Shown here piece after piece: positions 63,101 to 64,000 of a DNA stretch of 64,000 nt; the stretch's first letter is position 1, and every line of letters starts with the position of its first letter. A model generated the notes under the pieces. The model saw only the letters and a program-made list of their open reading frames with translations, made no database searches and was not told where the DNA came from. Both the position numbers and the translations under genes were made by a program. Source of the stretch: Sediminicoccus sp. KRV36 (lineage in GTDB: Bacteria > Pseudomonadota > Alphaproteobacteria > Acetobacterales > Acetobacteraceae); the NCBI RefSeq assembly GCF_023243115.1, contig NZ_CP085081.1:806001-870000 (forward strand). Direction: 5' to 3'.

Positions 63101-64000
63101 GCTCAGCGTCAGGCCCGCAACCCCGGTCAGCGAGGCGGTGCCGCTGACGCTGCCGGAGCGCTGGCCATTGGCGCCGAGAGTGAGCGTGCCGGTGCCATTG
63201 CTGAGCCTGACCTCGGCCCCCTCGGCCGCCACGCTGGCCAGGCCGTTGCTGACCGCGATGGTCCAGCTGCGCGCGGTGCCGGCCTGGGTGAGCGCGATAT
63301 CAAGGTCGCCGCCGAGGCTGACCGACCCGAAATCCAGGCTGCCGGAGAGCGCCACGCGCAGCGTTGCCGCGTTGAAGCCGATCGAGAGCGGCGCGGCGGT
63401 GCCGACCGCGATGGCCAGTGGCGCGCCGCTCCAGTCCAGCGCCGCGCCGGCATTGGCCAGCGCATCGCCCGCGGTGCCGAGCGCGCGGTTGATCTCCAGC
63501 CGCGAGCCCAGCAGGCTGCCGACGCTGTAGCCCTGCACCGTAAGCCCCGAGAGGTCACCCAGCGCGGAGAGCCAGCGCCGGCCGCTGCCGCCGGCCTCGC
63601 TGCTCAGCACCAGGCCGAGATCGGCCAGCTCCAGCGTGGCGCCGACCGCGGCATCGCCCAGCGTGGCGGCCAGCCCGGCGCCGCCGAAGACCAGCTGGTT
63701 GACCGCGACGCTGCCGCCACCGGCGAGGCTCACCGATTGGCCGGTCCGGCTTTCCAGGAACAGCTCGCCCCGGACATCCAATACGCTGCCGACCGCGAGG
63801 TGCATGTTGCCGCGCAGCCGCGACTCCTGATCCGCCAGGCGCAGGGCGTAGCTGCCGCTGCCGGTGGCGACGCTGGTATCCAGCGCGGAGCCCCAGCGAT
63901 TCCACGCGAGTTGCAGCCGGTCGGCGGTCAGTGTCAGGCCGGAAACCCCGGTCAGCGCCACATTGCCATCGGCTGCTACCGCATAGCCGCTGGTGACCGC
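24119..64000 (-). CDS. Giant repetitive RTX/Ig-like surface adhesin (N-terminus outside window)
   Basis: One frame is open for 39,882 bases, giving at least 13,293 residues, and continues past the right edge; the GTG at 63961 is internal. From N to C it shows: a diverged 1,072-residue repeat (64000-59500) with [12 protein letters not shown] modules; a long less repetitive part with an EF-hand loop at 55181-55216; RTX nonapeptides at 52610-52950; beta-strand repeats; a non-repetitive aromatic domain (44600-46130) with an AT-rich patch; about 13 Ig-like domains (37590-41675); a second long beta-strand repeat stretch; five near-identical 136-residue repeats (25747-27800); and a Pro-rich tail. 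No autotransporter barrel is present. It is probably a cell-surface or biofilm adhesin and the first cluster gene seen here. Confidence 0.9.
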   Translation of the reverse strand, partial: AVTSGYAVAADGNVALTGVSGLTLTADRLQLAWNRWGSALDTSVATGSGSYALRLADQESRLRGNMHLAVGSVLDVRGELFLESRTGQSVSLAGGGSVAVNQLVFGGAGLAATLGDAAVGATLELADLGLVLSSEAGGSGRRWLSALGDLSGLTVQGYSVGSLLGSRLEINRALGTAGDALANAGAALDWSGAPLAIAVGTAAPLSIGFNAATLRVALSGSLDFGSVSLGGDLDIALTQAGTARSWTIAVSNGLASVAAEGAEVRLSNGTGTLTLGANGQRSGSVSGTASLTGVAGLTLSGTLATQFDSAGNMQIAGLATVAVAGFASLTGNVAVTQQGVAEVVAPVVSVAAQQGSGGSVFVTTQGGARTQTLFLLTGASADGSRFREGAYVFTAGSASVTVDTRLGGTPRSDAQLAAALQTGLVALYGAGNVEVSGGREQGFSLRLIGALDGQAVPLPTMLPPADPSTASMGSTYLEQQAIAAAAGATYLRLEVQTAKPNTTTNKFTLSLGGRSAEVRFLHDPTAQKAAIQAALDSMLGRGNAAVTRDTSTGLMTQGYAISLAPTAAALGTLTLSVTGTGRDVVYTLLPTKAGGTATGAVQRMDLIPAGVQGKLQLEFSFQGQAFMTAAFDAHAAVEQVQAALQAATNPAGKSFGALGGTVAVTLDASARQWRIAFGGAALGVAIPLLEATLTPVRAPAAALTLVQAGATTSAVQRLELSGTGPFALGFAGAGTAALAADSSAAVVQAALEALAGIGAGNVAVVQAGAGKYDISFIGARAGADIPVLRVAAVQTIDLRLADGKLADTVRLRAASATDWASSLGLGSLGFGSLGAEAQRAALQAALEQLPGIGVGNVAVQAVAGAPGSFTLNGSGALAGQALPGVVFGLSRAVVQPPSYLLIGATGVTGDFGSANAGVRLTNGSLGLVISRDSTGSTGYALNASGTASLTGFTGVSMTAAALVQVNTLGRAVSIEVPSGIATTPVRVSFGDGLRLRELVVTQGSITIADLGTVSGGLTLRVEQHAQAGGTVTDVQIGLSAVQGSLSLGGQLPATLTHGAGAVVLRSIQAADGSVTSRHAVQADGNVAFDAGGAVQVTAERLQVALNRWGADLDTSVANGSGRYDLSLLDGETRLRGQMKASIAGVLSAEGALSIGLVKNQQVSLSDATAATVDQLVLTGMGLALRVGNGTDGLGLVMAGVQLALLVNSETTGSKRRWMSGTATVGSATLAGYNLSQLAGGVLQLNQALASASNVAAAANAAVINWSAAPARISVSKDVALNIAAAVPLTRFTATGSIDLGATQLSGALQLSRLTDGGWQLDVAGARLVLKAVGIELALANVGGSLGFGAGGQRSGSVSGDVTLTGLDQVSLSGRLAASFGSGNDMVLSGQAALTLASLATLTGNLTITRSVVAGAEQVSIAASNVTATVGVNGVGATLSGGRLALLAAKKADGTAGYALQGAATVSLSSTLQLPLSGQVMIEANTLGRAIDQTLQVASQPVAVKFGAALLPPRFNLGELNAQLAGALGAAMITASNTLDELRADITPTFDDRGTQTNLNALAKTLPVVNVSITQLLSLDKLFGIGGFVKQYLADNAVLVLLDPGPDVTKPEGAGIKVTTQFAGAELAWTAVMANGSKVVLAPGVIQEGFNSWASIVTAANLTETPVGLIVGVTLGDKVGTQSFSADPTLPEMTPPSLTGLIDSLKANWLPTLPGVGTDGLAISMTSTGLDLVFQDTLRASTSTRLDLGTAATELGLTLDSDLRLTLAAEARVGFRLSVDWRNATASFKLDTLAFEATAAISNIALGAAIGPLAVNLGDPSRQTGSLQVKLAGNVVQGAGGVLGYTTTTDSVTATLPVYAKLAGLDLSGSAVPTMVLAASPLLGKAVTITTSNFDKLADFKNMSVIDLITMFPAFVGALEDITAGDNFATSIPFVASTLNQALDFATGFQENVYDKIDFLKPMVTLLTLASVSTATASISGQQEIVLVNPLGGFTAAALGTAQVTLSTTVSGVTRIIGTYTVKQVLDGNTLVLSGTPPVGLKGVQATIHLPREQITTLQEFIIAVNNAGVLPPGLQISFDPVQRAFVVPLAFRDDLTPIDLPLQLDMGVDGVALSTTATARLTGHVAGNLSFFVDLDGRSLVGNTGGIAAGTRLFSDTNFTFDASMLGMQLQIGTSRFTVTGLVNAHAVTLDKAATASLSGAYQLRQNQLTLGIQDVKLQGVLALDASDLTVGVQLGFLGATIGGAGTGSTVHVSADATISLNRKAGSTALSDRQFQFADITGSAVQFALTGEAYATLRGLKVNPGIGSSIPMAPNALIEIRMLDPFNPGVVKVVNQNPSLLPDYAALLKTGAVNANSIVLVLPDLGAAFSFSKMSFADVVGAVRQGIEAVGNALSTQPFYNTEIPVVGSSLAEIFPFVDSLLAQLDDAANNPAGVISAVEAVVEKALGIQDNNNLPASQQAFSLSLDGEALKIHFNLTKVLSQRFGFNLDLTSLAALAGGGTDGLDFISSLTDVINPGATGNVALSALASLQVEAGLRLVSGKPQAFLYDYNPTQAVTTAMAAFGAMGFAQNSSRVTNDQYARLLQEFRSVLATAGTGVTAITATVDSFTNATTEAGNIDAEEGAGKLLGLRQSNILALASRLATDLKLQVNLYAGAQLSVADLTKVQLFRDVAVTRSVSVAPEQASGTRLVLGLQVNGQNLNLNFQAGPVDIGAKGGWVALDRDGIASTNDYATLTLKLAPTLSGSANDGVFILGRDRLADNVGYQVSGAFGANLPLDVNVSGIGNRSVGALTIATGAGGLKALMDAAAGKAAAARVLNITVPDVRGLLTQFEQDFSVLGMLNDPSRIIDGIDNVLGFIQDELSDNLSQSIPLIGSKLAETGNFIQDIRVDLLGDLRAKLSSNGGVIGVIQQTLYDLFGPGKANILLDANRDSRITIDDVSVRWFDRSGRELGVWALGGTPPVGADAVQFSAPMGKTLLATGIDIPLSLDIPGFTLQVNGGFKLGVAWAVDFGFGISAADGVYLVTNLDKTPEVRLVATATLDGSPKDAGNTSPFSATGTVLFFQAEVKDSGIGAAGAAFKPSGVNATLGLDLLGDSRGRMAFSKLKVAASFVANADVHLALKLDAPAIPGVPTLKADLVLGWSWALNQKVVAPTVSLENLRVDIGSLVQNLLLPITQKMADLLDPVKPFVEFLTAEIEGLGFLRELGVEPNPLGLINAFLKLRGQKEIPKEFFDAVTFVLKLPDMVKSWSDTGEILLGDLSGFGSGKVSAEGLDADMAEKALAILEDPAYRSTADREAAMRAQGIPDQYLKYAADPAGSISKLAGIDLPPGLTNALNDVAAKLIAPKSSQPKGGAPRSGFKFLEYVKDINNWKQLLTGGDATLFSYEFPLLGKEVVTGFKVAIPILPPLDFILGARAKFSAFADLAVGFDTFGIRKAIASSDPVDVLDGFFMYNVTLPTFAKGKIVPGTGGVEKPQVKITAEVSLNAGVAIGPISGGLQAGIEFFTNLHLHDIAFPILTKDDLGYVTNSTFKSDGKVRGSEIVTLYNYEDGGFKNLFDIHMGADFVGDIFVDLFDERIVEEEIFRIHLFNLDILAPNIEPVLAKQEGGVLTLNAGALASKRLYFNTADSDEAFTLYGKGGTVSVEFDRYYKTFSGVTSVVVDLGEGNNLLDASRLLDVKVLAKAGAGKDTLIGGKGGGTLDGGGGDDLIYVDESKVGASLKSGSWLLKGGAGNDKITAASGDATMLGGAGNDTLTGGSGNDRLNGGAGTNALKGGLGADTYAFDDSFGNNNVSDSLGGSNFDFSDMTQAASVTMAQSGVSGTSKGFELRASGVQVISVKLGKGDDTLFAKDFPSWRVEIGDVGGNDKYRVTLGDPGGTQPIGTLAINDDEGEFDETVLEQTRSSATVLFGTNIITNGREIINYNTAGSGVDRVTLKGKGASYDATGVLTFGGDVVYDGLTSGAASLLSSTGFMAVGRSVTGKADMAALNVTVQTIKTLDVKHSLVALDNGFIDLRTYGDKADIRLNGGDLIVAAGSGGGGGDIGGNGWLRLQAADGSLVNAGNNRIAGEASYMLVRVKNAIGTAAQPIITALGSVTLATASHGRGDIYIQEATSLTLEEERALTSPENPGFVIGGSVTDSNWESGVKWLATAPSDWLSLLTGRRTGVAVEVSHGVLNLDLNARGSLLSLDSGRVQTLEASKNITITADNINFRSGPSQVIGTGILTLQAHQLAWAYIMGTAAEYQSGLDYEEDSFFQSTPGFYFSSRDLAALADGFAHLKIGRADAGNTMLFGDVQNSDYLKFFPDTLRSTDSRVAAFRDTVTLYSDIMDVRGNVQAPADTITIFTRLLNIASANIKVPAGLPDSGISGRTITLNVAEQAQITGWVKGLDAVTITVTGDPQADAYLITPYDGGASLILDSVGLISTRDDRGHIVITTSHAIESAGVIDVGGTNGRLDVNAGGPLLVLENSDIRGLGANSVLNLTSADAISVNPGSAIRAGVAVTGIIPSISGSNGTVTLTAVNEMLLGGAIYGSGAMTFNSGAQKYDGAAFGDPLNGGKTKYAIFNKTAYFQNIARVSPRNYLVDHNTGYGMLQTGTITSLGDNRSLVLRSDQDVITRGNINVLGADVTLTLQSNSFLYVESALQVSEAIALYGGLGLTGDALQGPGRRTDQHGSSVYIADLSSIRTLDVGSTIVVKGAEDVDVMGVLTAGGIAGANGTIYARDADGDGGASILVVAGQQVQLESGLNASGDITVLGNSAGPDDGLLGVRIGTAGGIAAAGLGFGGAGSTVLIESGARLETIGSVISGGQLSQVFDLAGNLVSEDVVWSGRDSDIRITATLQAYLGGHAVNQAGQPIETGGRLYASRLIDAAGGSDISGTGLLVHAATEVVVQGTRNADGSVREAGTITLSGVQDVNIQGLLLSGGRVVQVRDALGRIIGRDVQRYDVDSTITATAGRQLIIGTDIAAGKDVHLIGGVDDRAQSVGSPYTGRGMVLYGSASVSTSRANSVVSLDAPGRIDILAPADIHQLASAGWPISADGRLTGDASFNLAVDLISFQIAGTVTLRAADTVGNSSIADLMIQLTAALANTAWTVTASQVPAQYAVGSAYTDFAATSVPDVQAKLRDGHLLLAGPYAMTMTAAPDGTADEIGFTYAAGVTQMVSERRYAVDAAAAGSVVNIGRAGGPNDKLYIAGKVRAFTAIALNAGNSADGRDIELDASGVLETLGGSIAFDAGRDGWLQGNIIARGAGSDITIASSRSLTVGGLIQAERNVTLRAGDGTPILDPASPGQVSLTLRNTAFIDSTGPAGSISLTGTNDVSIDGAIGTASPDVARIALASTLGTLTVQDASGRITSAGQLDISGKDLVLGGVISSTFLAADATPEVQANASNTLRLVGSLTALGDVSVSAASILARDGVLRAGSFTASAADIGFGTPVSTDASLQRGYLLDVDTALNLSATDSIAVNAAVNLVSRGAGSAIAMQAARVTIIGTVGAGAMLVGGSLVRSADGGSVVITASDLLRLGVLSTDGVPGASVTRGGTVLATGSVTLMGGTGGSAQGVGLLLDANSRVATLNLAGTGSGAITLGAPGDVRLDGFVDASGAGGNLAISADRQLTVNGLLLGDRSVTLRGGLTDASGISVLTTTLVYQTSAGTMDDGTGNMVPTTYFVDANGRLMTAEGWLVDATGQYVDAAGAVLASGAARVAGGDPVRLSGATIDTGAGGTVSISGGGMMVLSGSIGQVQSTAGTLTTKVDQVTIAGQGDVILQGDVNARSLVQVGGVNLSVLAGGMLATRAPGGDILLTASGNLLVDAATGLLPQAQLLATGLAHLRAQAIQVSGLVQAQNRVLLNAAADVSLFGTLLATGGTGAVDVRAGLAAGTTDEAALGSVARSALAGGSIRIFNAGSVKADGVASLLAGNDVVLSANTAAGNDSIAVLTPIISNGQVTVPVITGYTKVVDQVIQVPVVSWISTTVTEQIGVESVKAGYFYHTMDVTLTQTGYFNGTTKRTWFVSGADYRNTASAPGEGPVIDWAANGVRAPDLINNRQQMFSELSDNQKDAVLAQLGYKKLYDFSYANLVTHTVLRGNETVAAWVPSWSLPPPAGTTKPMVNVSIPVSGWEDKYITMPLGAEADVAKVISQGVPKVTQDFVGTYRNSATVQYVQTKSSFTSWYNSFGYLTQDYDNSPAQWQVNYAGDGQQVFNLTVDGPKQVADKPEWAYSTTYSLGTDILGTNFWNGVRDTTYQASSNTYAPGSWNYAYQQNGYNLATASLSPVSFAPRYGVPVGFDAHDTSREGQAFIGEKVSTTREGIKIGGPFFRSPDPGGSRAEIIVIGIDGNHNEVSRNIVYNGGVVTFPLTLKLDTSGKFPLPYFAGVNQYLVYQIDTLWTGAQRTETQKDVTFNWLSKNSGIYDNRSTLDYQWVSNTTDRFENVPKFRTYDTQSKVVQAASLTLYKDVPITADQVLNRATRVDGGTPLNYGAFADQTVAAAQVLIDAGRDVSLTGVVAASGSGALSGQTILAGRDLTATGLTTLGLTSASGAPLDGILTELHSAGALTLVAGRNASFDAATLVTAGYGTTLGTSQGIMNAAQVLSLTAGGSIGASGTLRATGQALLSAGQDAAVLGTLQATSLVSVIAGTSGSGGITGAVTTDILASAGSVTLAAGAQGGSIVLYGAGLTALGDTGSDGTLNLTAAGGSVLISGNAAAARQASIVALGDISGDAANSTGLAIATGRLSASSTGSGLVNLATYGAVDITQLATQSGSISLIASPTATDPGAVILRSVTAGARAALAVTVVQGDLRIGTITAGEASLTSGGVISQLDGSAVSAAALSLTSAGAMGLGNLDVALLNAEVQQAGAMTLATTRSVTLGRLRTYDGAITVTVPGDVVVQDLVAGRTSLRVVVPPDGELLDITAQPVDVSLTATGRISGTGTGVNLATVVPPLFNGPFNGTAAEALTGGAIALSAATGIAGLGVSVAELRLVRSTTGDIAITDSNAAGSGRNQLRVTDVAALAGSLTIVSNAALDVFKASAAGSDATLTLRSSASDVTLRSAAEGGAVSTSAHIVLDAGVNLTIDPTLWVDAPQSVTFRAGASFTIPTTQLVNGLVVPRGYETPVLVVSSGESINANAPLQINGVAAITDRVELRSGRDITLDAAISRASGSPVQQIILDATGDNPRSVIARDGAAGGRIVQGASGAQYVEVTLPATNTGNDIGYTAAGSYLASIIGGRFVQNAIDYRSNQAGQQVQVLTANADGTGAMFALAGNVTDGWSVGAAVAVPDPARPVLVISRGSVDATVQATAEASLALVTRLDSSSTVTLHQGQIPYNLISISAAGPAGNVVLDASQKLDLDRITIRASGNVSLTTDSGVVPGDVLTLEDADGVVYASHTLTTADLGRNVTFDRPANLPSGAWQLFAVLRDAYGNAVRSGQALTGGSGPGASDTVPPAAPVITTPGGTTVADAAQVLTGTAEAYARVQLREGTTLLATAQADQSGAWTAALPALANGSHMVTARAVDLAGNASTSDASIAFTIAAQPPAAPVITGFTTDTAPLGDGITTATGLVLAGQGPANATIRLYLDGAATAAGQVTADAGGNWSIDLSATPLALGTHAFRATATNALGLVSGLSGARQVTIAAGTTAAPTLDSIAGRDATIAANLTLGQAELFAGAILAGTAERGADVTLSLGGTLRTAWVEAGAWSYRLTDADVALLEAAAGVLGITATTAAGATASTTATLTLGATRPSLGMDPVAADDVVSEAERSGLVLSGTVSPGATVQIVVPGTQAAFTATVTGASWSYALTADNLAALGSGPQTLNVVATAAGLATTVTRAITLLPTAPVPTTVDGAAFAPGLVTASLAPVLAGSVQPGVTEVTVGWTFTPVAGAISTGSVTASLDRYAGSWTASLPAQTADGSYAVQLTARNGGTASAAGSATLALDITGPAAPTLLADVAQEVGAGLYPSRPVLSGTSEANAIIAVFDGTQLLGTATAAADGSWTFLPEQALAAGDHALTARATDAVGNQGAASAELLLTTIGEGLSFEPVAGTDAVSPQTRAGLVLRGTTSAAAVWLVTDEVNAVTVAAGGSGYVAGDTVTFSPPPAGGRTATGTLEITGGVVTGVILTDAGAGYVTPPTVSITSATGSAADLVASFAFNPIAATVEGGAWSASLPAEAVTALNAGLGASRSFLVLDAATLDTAQSIISRSVQWDGGSATLPGPVAGDAAAPAAPVITSIAGASAGSAYGVAGTAEVLSLVRAYDGTTLVGSVRAGSTGSWFFDPRNATVSIADGTALSFRAVDANGNASPASLPVVVHAAAPAATLDAVPGGSLLASAAQGFRLTGTAGLGTTALAIAFTDASGTTHSYAATLTASARGLAWSASIDAAGAALLPQGALAFTITASAGTAMASFATTIPVASTAPVAPTALVASGNLADGRPTIGGQAPANSTVRLYAVTGADLLGSATADATGAWSLDGTALTRALPPGDTAILAVAVDAQGNASTASATLTVTIPPVTTAVPSIAGIVEDGGRPGDGATNALRPTLRGFADAGASVSLAFATGGSIATVTADADGRWQYGFAADLAPGAYAVTAIAAGNATASASYAFTVSTAAAAPSFTTVAGTTGNDRPTLTGTADAGARVQLFSGTVALGETLAGADGSWSFRPATALSDGDHSLVARATDGAGNLSPASAALALTINTQAPGISFGKVTGDDVVNLTERAAGVVLTGDVEPGATVTVRLPGSTAQANVTGTSWSYTLTDADYLALGIGAGKTISVVATGANGQATQVSRSVDLRVAALSQPGTPAVDPTDAGKLLVAPGTGGAIFNSATRLVAGSLTVNAASTIDLRTEVASATLTTGTAGSVTSRSIAGTGDPAYLTAYSGTGIRLDNVGDLVLAARLNAGFLSVQTGGQLTVAQAQFDSDLASNTMELRAGDGGVLVDKINAGTKGLVRIFTSGEVKEDPGSASIDRLDIPQASWPARSANGAAVATFLDTLYGLDLSRSIDVSAGAFHAYARNQGLESTNLEFSRTLLAGLVSNPATGFVATNASVGGVPTLTITQLDGDFTLAGYFLGPVTITGVTGRLNVVGLATQGGAITLGAENIAFSGATTAATSLTATAGRDIRVESGASVTAGNGNDLRLTAGGALTMGDGASAGSSGSVFLTSGADMALGQVQGGNVTIVAGGAVTDADTSVLGGLETPNVTASISLSVTGRSLGTTLDDVNLSTPLASLVKTTGGGLYLTFSRPSGQMTELTLLDAQGGDAVVNEQGGGLAVGRADASGKLTLRANGSGVTNSLVLGNLNPGGDLELISTYGAIVQQAGTAIVTTTNATTRAMARNGSTTWNITLDQPNNAFGRLALDGASLVVTDRDGIDLAGVIATGGLTLTTGGAITDSAASSIAGGLTLHTGGASVTLDEAGNDFQGAVGGTAGAVILVDATSLQLGNLGATSLGATAGSNITQAGGTALNLSGGAILSAGGDALLDAVANQFGGTVSILRAQNAALGAAGALQLGGSLVSGNLLLRSAGGDITGSAGLAVGGMLTIDDANHDVTLGGTNRIAGLTVLAARNVQLADSTGILLGNITASGNFTLTAGGTIIQQAGSAILVDGVGTTASFTAQSGSGAATRRYDISLAEAGNDFSSLVATGGALTLRDRDELAATLTADGNASLTSGAALALGGLSVGGTLGLNAGGTVTDTGATTVAGLTTLTLGGNDAVLDSAANRFAGGVAIVSARNVTLVESGALGISGQLAGALSLSAGGALTFGATGVGGALLATAAGIGGTGPLVVTGTTGFNAGTADVILVGANDFGGAVSIQAARNVSLTDANAMTLGAIAATGALVLNAAGALQGSGALLIGGTTTVSNAGFAVSLANAGNRFAQGVGIIAAGSATLRDSGALRLSVIQAGAVSATAGTDLVLAGIADAASLTGTATAGSISQDGALSIGGNVTLGAAGAITLTGNNSFGGVLGVTGAQAVRLATRSALTLGTVTAAGDLTLNVAGTITEAAGGAIQLGSGSTLRLRALANGVAQDITLAEAANRFGAVVLEAVQDARLTTSTGLVISGAGRSLALAAGGLVTLGGLALSGDLSVSTSSGGIAETAPLAVGGNASFTATAGGIQLGGTNLLAGSVALTGAGPVVLVNNLALQMAGVNVGGAVSLTAAGRITQQAGTQMVVGGTLTLDAHTGSGGGQRNQAVTLDNAGNDFATVRLLAADTLALRDATGLQLLGSVDRAAQVTAGGAVDFGTLSVGGNLMLAAGGAVTDSGRLAVGGDLSLAASGQDVTLDGGIALGGALLGAAANLTLVDADALRLGGLIVTSTATLTAGGGISQRDATSLVIGTLRLSAQGDVRLGDAGNALGSVRLIEAQDVRLATSTALALDGSLAGALDLTAGGALSLGALSIGGDAVLRAAGAVSQTGALRAQGSLDLTAITGLNRQSVTLTNAANELGTVSVTGADIRITDSNALTIALLDASGAAVLRAGGTLLLNGSVSGASLDIGTTGDLTMAATATAAATTGPLTITAGGDARISRINAGTLTTSLTIDGALLSQLSAADVSAGAVNLAGSGAATLRAASIGSATQAFSLGTAQLASATATSGSLWLAVTNPGAVALDALSATLGAATVTISASRASLGSVAVRDAFTLTASGGDLALNADITAQGIAIGVTGGGIGMAGSRVLSSTAAGTSLAAGVTLTATGDISLGRVQAVQGGISITSSAGTLVDARADETANIITQGGVTLASGGNLAVTLRSDAADHGNTQPGDINVNAGRVGTLSAGGSLGVVVAGFIGAGDLLLGDLAAGQDLVIATAGPGLLRLSGTATAGRDASLTVGSSGLEMEARASLAATRDLVLTTTGAAAISNLSALGTLTVQAAGQALTGVGQQANLAAGDLRVTAASLGSATSALGVDATAISLLRVTGDAWVALQNAAGAPGVALGSLQTGGGLSLTSGAASATLQQGITAATLTLNLGGRFDMASVATIAVQGDILLSATAGLSLARVIGDATAGSGQVITLASSGAITNAARGATNIATKGTLAMAAGSIGAPGDAMLQVAVARVTQLYAATGAAYVAFAIDPVLSGVDISTALVLDVMADDLFVQGPIRAGSVQIAVRDGRFVQESGSSIVSGSTVSIHASGDILLTRISAADGNVTLRTDADIINTLADAGTNLIVANGTLGLTAANIGSLAKAVVVDTPAISELASTARGPGATGINLISRRDVSIGTFNTAAAVSFAQTSGSVTMTGASSVETLDLVVGAGGFTQSGRASVTADGDIGVTTTGNITLTNLTSLGGNITLLSTAGAILDGTAGRENALLTTSDATKGISLDAQQIGSAVTDGDIDIDTATVLKADGHIGDLRLGLTGGITLRDLTSDGTVELTAQSGDILLQGQVKARAAQINALAGTISMSATASLTTINALGMAASGDITLGTVDFGGGRTSVLAGGAIINGLGAPGTNLTGSGALTLSGSSIGSAGSAITLSARRLAGVTTTSGDAYLVASTYPGTSGLVLGAIGTGTGAFALRLDSGNLTLAGAMTVGSASLGVAAGGLGMTSEGSVAAVADLTIATRDDISLTQLSTESGIISLTSTGGRVLDGANSPLENIYATGTGTALRINARGVGTAAPGGAVSIAVDRLDQLQGGELGVYLVSTQALGLGAVTLAGPLQLAVLDGDLTLNGPLSAGATVLTVDLGRLVMADAAEMRVAGDASITAASNILLSHLLVDGGTLTLNSRTGDILDNTVDELLSRPNIEVIGGGRIASMTAQAIGNITDIGAIDISAALLDQVQARSGAAYIHLLRDTTIQGFSATTTGSAVMEADLTVTDSMSGDRILLTSNAGDIAFRAGAQVTATQDLIATLAGGGFTASDGARVQVGTLLDITATGGDIGFGNGAQVSAETLALAATTGSVGFGGNSSLRIAGDATVQAGSGISFADGALAEIGGAASLTAAGGDITFGQLAELDAASLMLTATLGSARFDGQARLDVTGPATITAGQAVSFASGAAANVTGPAIISAGLGDVSFGSDASVQARQLSIATGAGGVSFADRAQVGTTGELRIDAAGPVTLTTSAAIRVGGAATVGVGQGDFSMGSQALFSTAGSVSIDVARGDLLAGSGATLASLADMSLRMPQGGLALSDGAAVNAAGALTILAGQGDATLGTSASVNAASLDLRVSDGALSLASQATITTVNALDAVIGGPVTLTTSAAIRVGGAATVSVGEGDFGMGSQALFSAAGSVSIDVARGDLLAGSGATLASLADMSLRMPQGGLALSDGAAVNAAGALTILAGQGDATLGTSASVNAASLDLRVSDGALSLASQATITTVNALDAVIGGPVTLTTSAAIRVGGAATVSVGEGDFGMGSQALFSAAGSVSIDVARGDLLAGSGATLASLADMSLRMPQGGLALSDGAAVNAAGALTILAGQGDATLGTSASVNAASLDLRVSDGALSLASQATITTVNALDAVIGGPVTLTTSAAIRVGGAATVSVGEGDFGMGSQALFSAAGSVSIDVARGDLLAGSGATLASLADMSLRMPQGGLALSDGAAVNAAGALTILAGQGDATLGTSASVNAASLDLRVSDGALSLASQATITTVNALDAVIGGPVTLTTSAAIRVGGAATVSVGEGDFGMGSQALFSAAGSVSIDVARGDLLAGSGATLASLADMSLRMPQGGLALSDGAAVNAAGALTILAGQGDATLGTSASVNAASLDLRVSDGALSLASQATITTVSALNAAIGGPVTLTTGARMRADGALALTVDAGNLSLATGASISGQTLDITLSAGDLQNAGMATIQADGDAQIQVRGSVRLVDGMLVDIGGDLSPLQVSGDLTMSGQAQIDVGGSMVLAVGGQLVMSDQSALVVGSGAGVLLAQVTGDVALSGNAEVNVPGGMLLLGVSQGQLTMADAAILGGGLVGISVATGGLTQADSNALIIGTSTVTITTAGTMLLNQVVAGTSATLTSTGGQLLDNTAAEQALVIAPLVNLAAANGIGVPSQDLNISAQVLNAAVVTQGGINLRGDGGLQVGALGVVNRGTGDITLYSSGPIGYDAVLYLADRQGAFPRMVVNGIRQGVFVASNDAPFPQTAGIGAAELAYLMSPNPYDPALWWLDGVPWGAQWPGTLTWPGASNWSGTSNWLGQGYTRLGRGEIHRPIRVVEPEPQPERSILDLLGLDPFSGPGLTLPPSSLTGEAPLGRWIEEQLRQLEQSPVDLGLQGSRNPAGIPPDAVGRTVRQLFEELEANGGQPQARLDEAPPANWPQMARILEAADDTLDAPLLPAGGFVPVASE
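24575..24628. repeat. Three imperfect 18-bp tandem repeats in the giant gene's C-terminal tail
   Basis: Three 18-bp units (24575-24592, 24593-24610, 24611-24628) sharing CCAA, TC, ATG and CCCAG encode a short W/S/G/N-rich run containing [12 protein letters not shown]. This looks like a young microduplication in a tail that is otherwise not repetitive. Confidence 0.7.
25747..27800 (-). repeat. Five tandem 408-bp (136-residue) near-identical repeats
   Basis: The marker CTGGCTCGCC recurs at 25811, 26219, 26627, 27035 and 27443, exactly 408 bp apart. The inner copies look identical base for base, while the outer edges of the first and fifth diverge slightly. Each unit encodes 136 residues, including [20 protein letters not shown] and [20 protein letters not shown], in a beta-strand-repeat pattern. 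The period is a multiple of three, so copy number can change without breaking the frame. Confidence 0.95.
37590..41675 (-). repeat. Array of about 13 bacterial Ig-like domains
   Basis: I count about 13 consecutive units of 85-110 residues with the pattern AP-I, then LTGTAE/LSGT-ANA, a short V-L/V-V strand and GSW--LP or WSYTL near the end. Several carry the DDVV--AE signature seen in LapA/BapA-type biofilm adhesins. The units have diverged from one another, unlike the 408-bp array. One unit has an extra 70 or so residues inserted (39545-39765). Confidence 0.85.
44838..45130 (-). other. AT-rich patch inside the giant gene
   Basis: Within a gene of roughly 70% GC, bases 44881-45000 contain only 42 G or C of 120 by my count (35%). 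The frame stays open, encoding sequence such as [20 protein letters not shown] and [19 protein letters not shown] with codons such as AAT, AAA, ATA and TTA that are rare elsewhere in the gene. The edges are fairly sharp. Import of a segment from a lower-GC homologue is the simplest reading. Confidence 0.85.
52610..52950 (-). repeat. RTX-type calcium-binding nonapeptide repeats
   Basis: Glycine/aspartate-rich repeats of the GGxGxDxLx type are clear: [56 protein letters not shown] and [14 protein letters not shown]. They fold into a parallel beta-roll on binding extracellular calcium and are characteristic of secreted proteins. Here they lie far from the C-terminus, with about 9,500 residues following them. 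Confidence 0.93.
55181..55216 (-). other. Single EF-hand/dockerin-like calcium loop in the giant protein
   Basis: The 12-residue segment [12 protein letters not shown] has Asp, Asn and Asp at positions 1, 3 and 5, a hydrophobic residue at 8 and Asp at 12, as in a calcium-binding EF-hand or dockerin loop. Only one copy is seen, so it is not a full dockerin domain. Confidence 0.65.
59500..64000 (-). repeat. Diverged long tandem repeat with a period of 1,072 residues
   Basis: The segment starting VTS near 63997 (ADGNVALTG, then [20 protein letters not shown]) recurs starting near 60781 (ADGNVAF, then [20 protein letters not shown]). The offset is 3,216 bp. Similarity continues through RRWLSALG / RRWMSGTA and GQRSGSVSG. 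The first copy begins at or beyond the window edge, so more copies may lie to the right; the second copy is shorter and gives way to unrelated sequence near 59500. Confidence 0.75.
61340..62900 (-). repeat. Five [12 protein letters not shown] modules within the long repeat
   Basis: Five consecutive modules of about 80-100 residues share the pattern VQ--L (or a variant), a Phe/Leu strand pair, then [15 protein letters not shown] and a closing strand with GA-AG--IP. The clearest is at about 61640-61860 ([20 protein letters not shown]). From memory, similar modules recur in other giant bacterial surface proteins, including planctomycete ones. Their fold and role are not known to me. Confidence 0.65.

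Noticed and set aside
24119..64000. Autotransporter or two-partner secretion (FhaB-like) exoprotein
   Set aside because: The C-terminus is a Pro-rich tail with no beta-barrel domain, and no FhaC/TpsB-type transporter is encoded; the outer-membrane protein present is of the TolC type. The N-terminal TPS region could not be examined because it lies outside the window.

Overview
The window is GC-rich throughout (roughly 70% by eye). Its gene content points to an alphaproteobacterium, most likely an Acetobacteraceae/Rhodospirillales member such as Roseomonas or a relative: an ispH-thrB-rnhA cluster, an orphan Bug-type tricarboxylate-binding protein, a carboxymuconolactone decarboxylase-like protein and a tungstate tupBCA locus. 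The taxon is an inference; there is no rRNA here to test it. I saw no tRNA, rRNA or CRISPR array.

Left third (1-14633), ordinary chromosome. A multi-[4Fe-4S] protein enters from the left edge and converges on the minus-strand ispH-thrB-rnhA operon. A small lipoprotein, a Bug-type binding protein and an AhpD-like protein follow. Next comes a tungstate ABC transporter (tupB-tupC-tupA) with a divergent regulator; three 10-bp direct repeats lie just upstream of the regulator's probable start. An Asp/Glu/hydantoin racemase-like protein that has lost one expected catalytic cysteine is divergent from a peptide-type ABC operon (binding protein plus two permeases, no ATPase here).

Junction (14634-15407). 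No intact gene. It holds the C-terminal remnant of a large serine recombinase and a 107-bp element with inverted CTAGAGC/GCTCTAG ends, which suggests past mobile-element activity beside the next cluster.

Right two thirds (15408-64000), one minus-strand unit. A giant open frame of at least 13,293 residues, still open at the right edge, is followed head-to-tail by genes for a TolC-family outer-membrane protein, an HlyD/MFP adaptor, an M50 (site-2-protease-like) membrane protein fused to an HlyD-type domain, a short SecA-like ATPase, and a GAF-TM-HlyD protein. The accessory genes overlap or lie within 6 bp of each other, and the first starts 31 bp after the giant gene. No ABC ATPase of the HlyB/LapB type is present. 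The giant protein looks like a surface adhesin: a diverged 1,072-residue repeat, [12 protein letters not shown] modules, an EF-hand loop, RTX calcium-binding repeats, long beta-strand-repeat stretches, about 13 Ig-like domains, and five nearly identical 136-residue repeats near the C-terminus.

The most interesting proposal is that these five genes form a dedicated envelope-spanning exporter for the giant protein. It would combine a type I-like TolC/HlyD conduit with a SecA-derived motor and an M50-type membrane protein in place of an ABC transporter. This is inferred from domain content and gene order. I do not recall an experimentally characterised system with this set.
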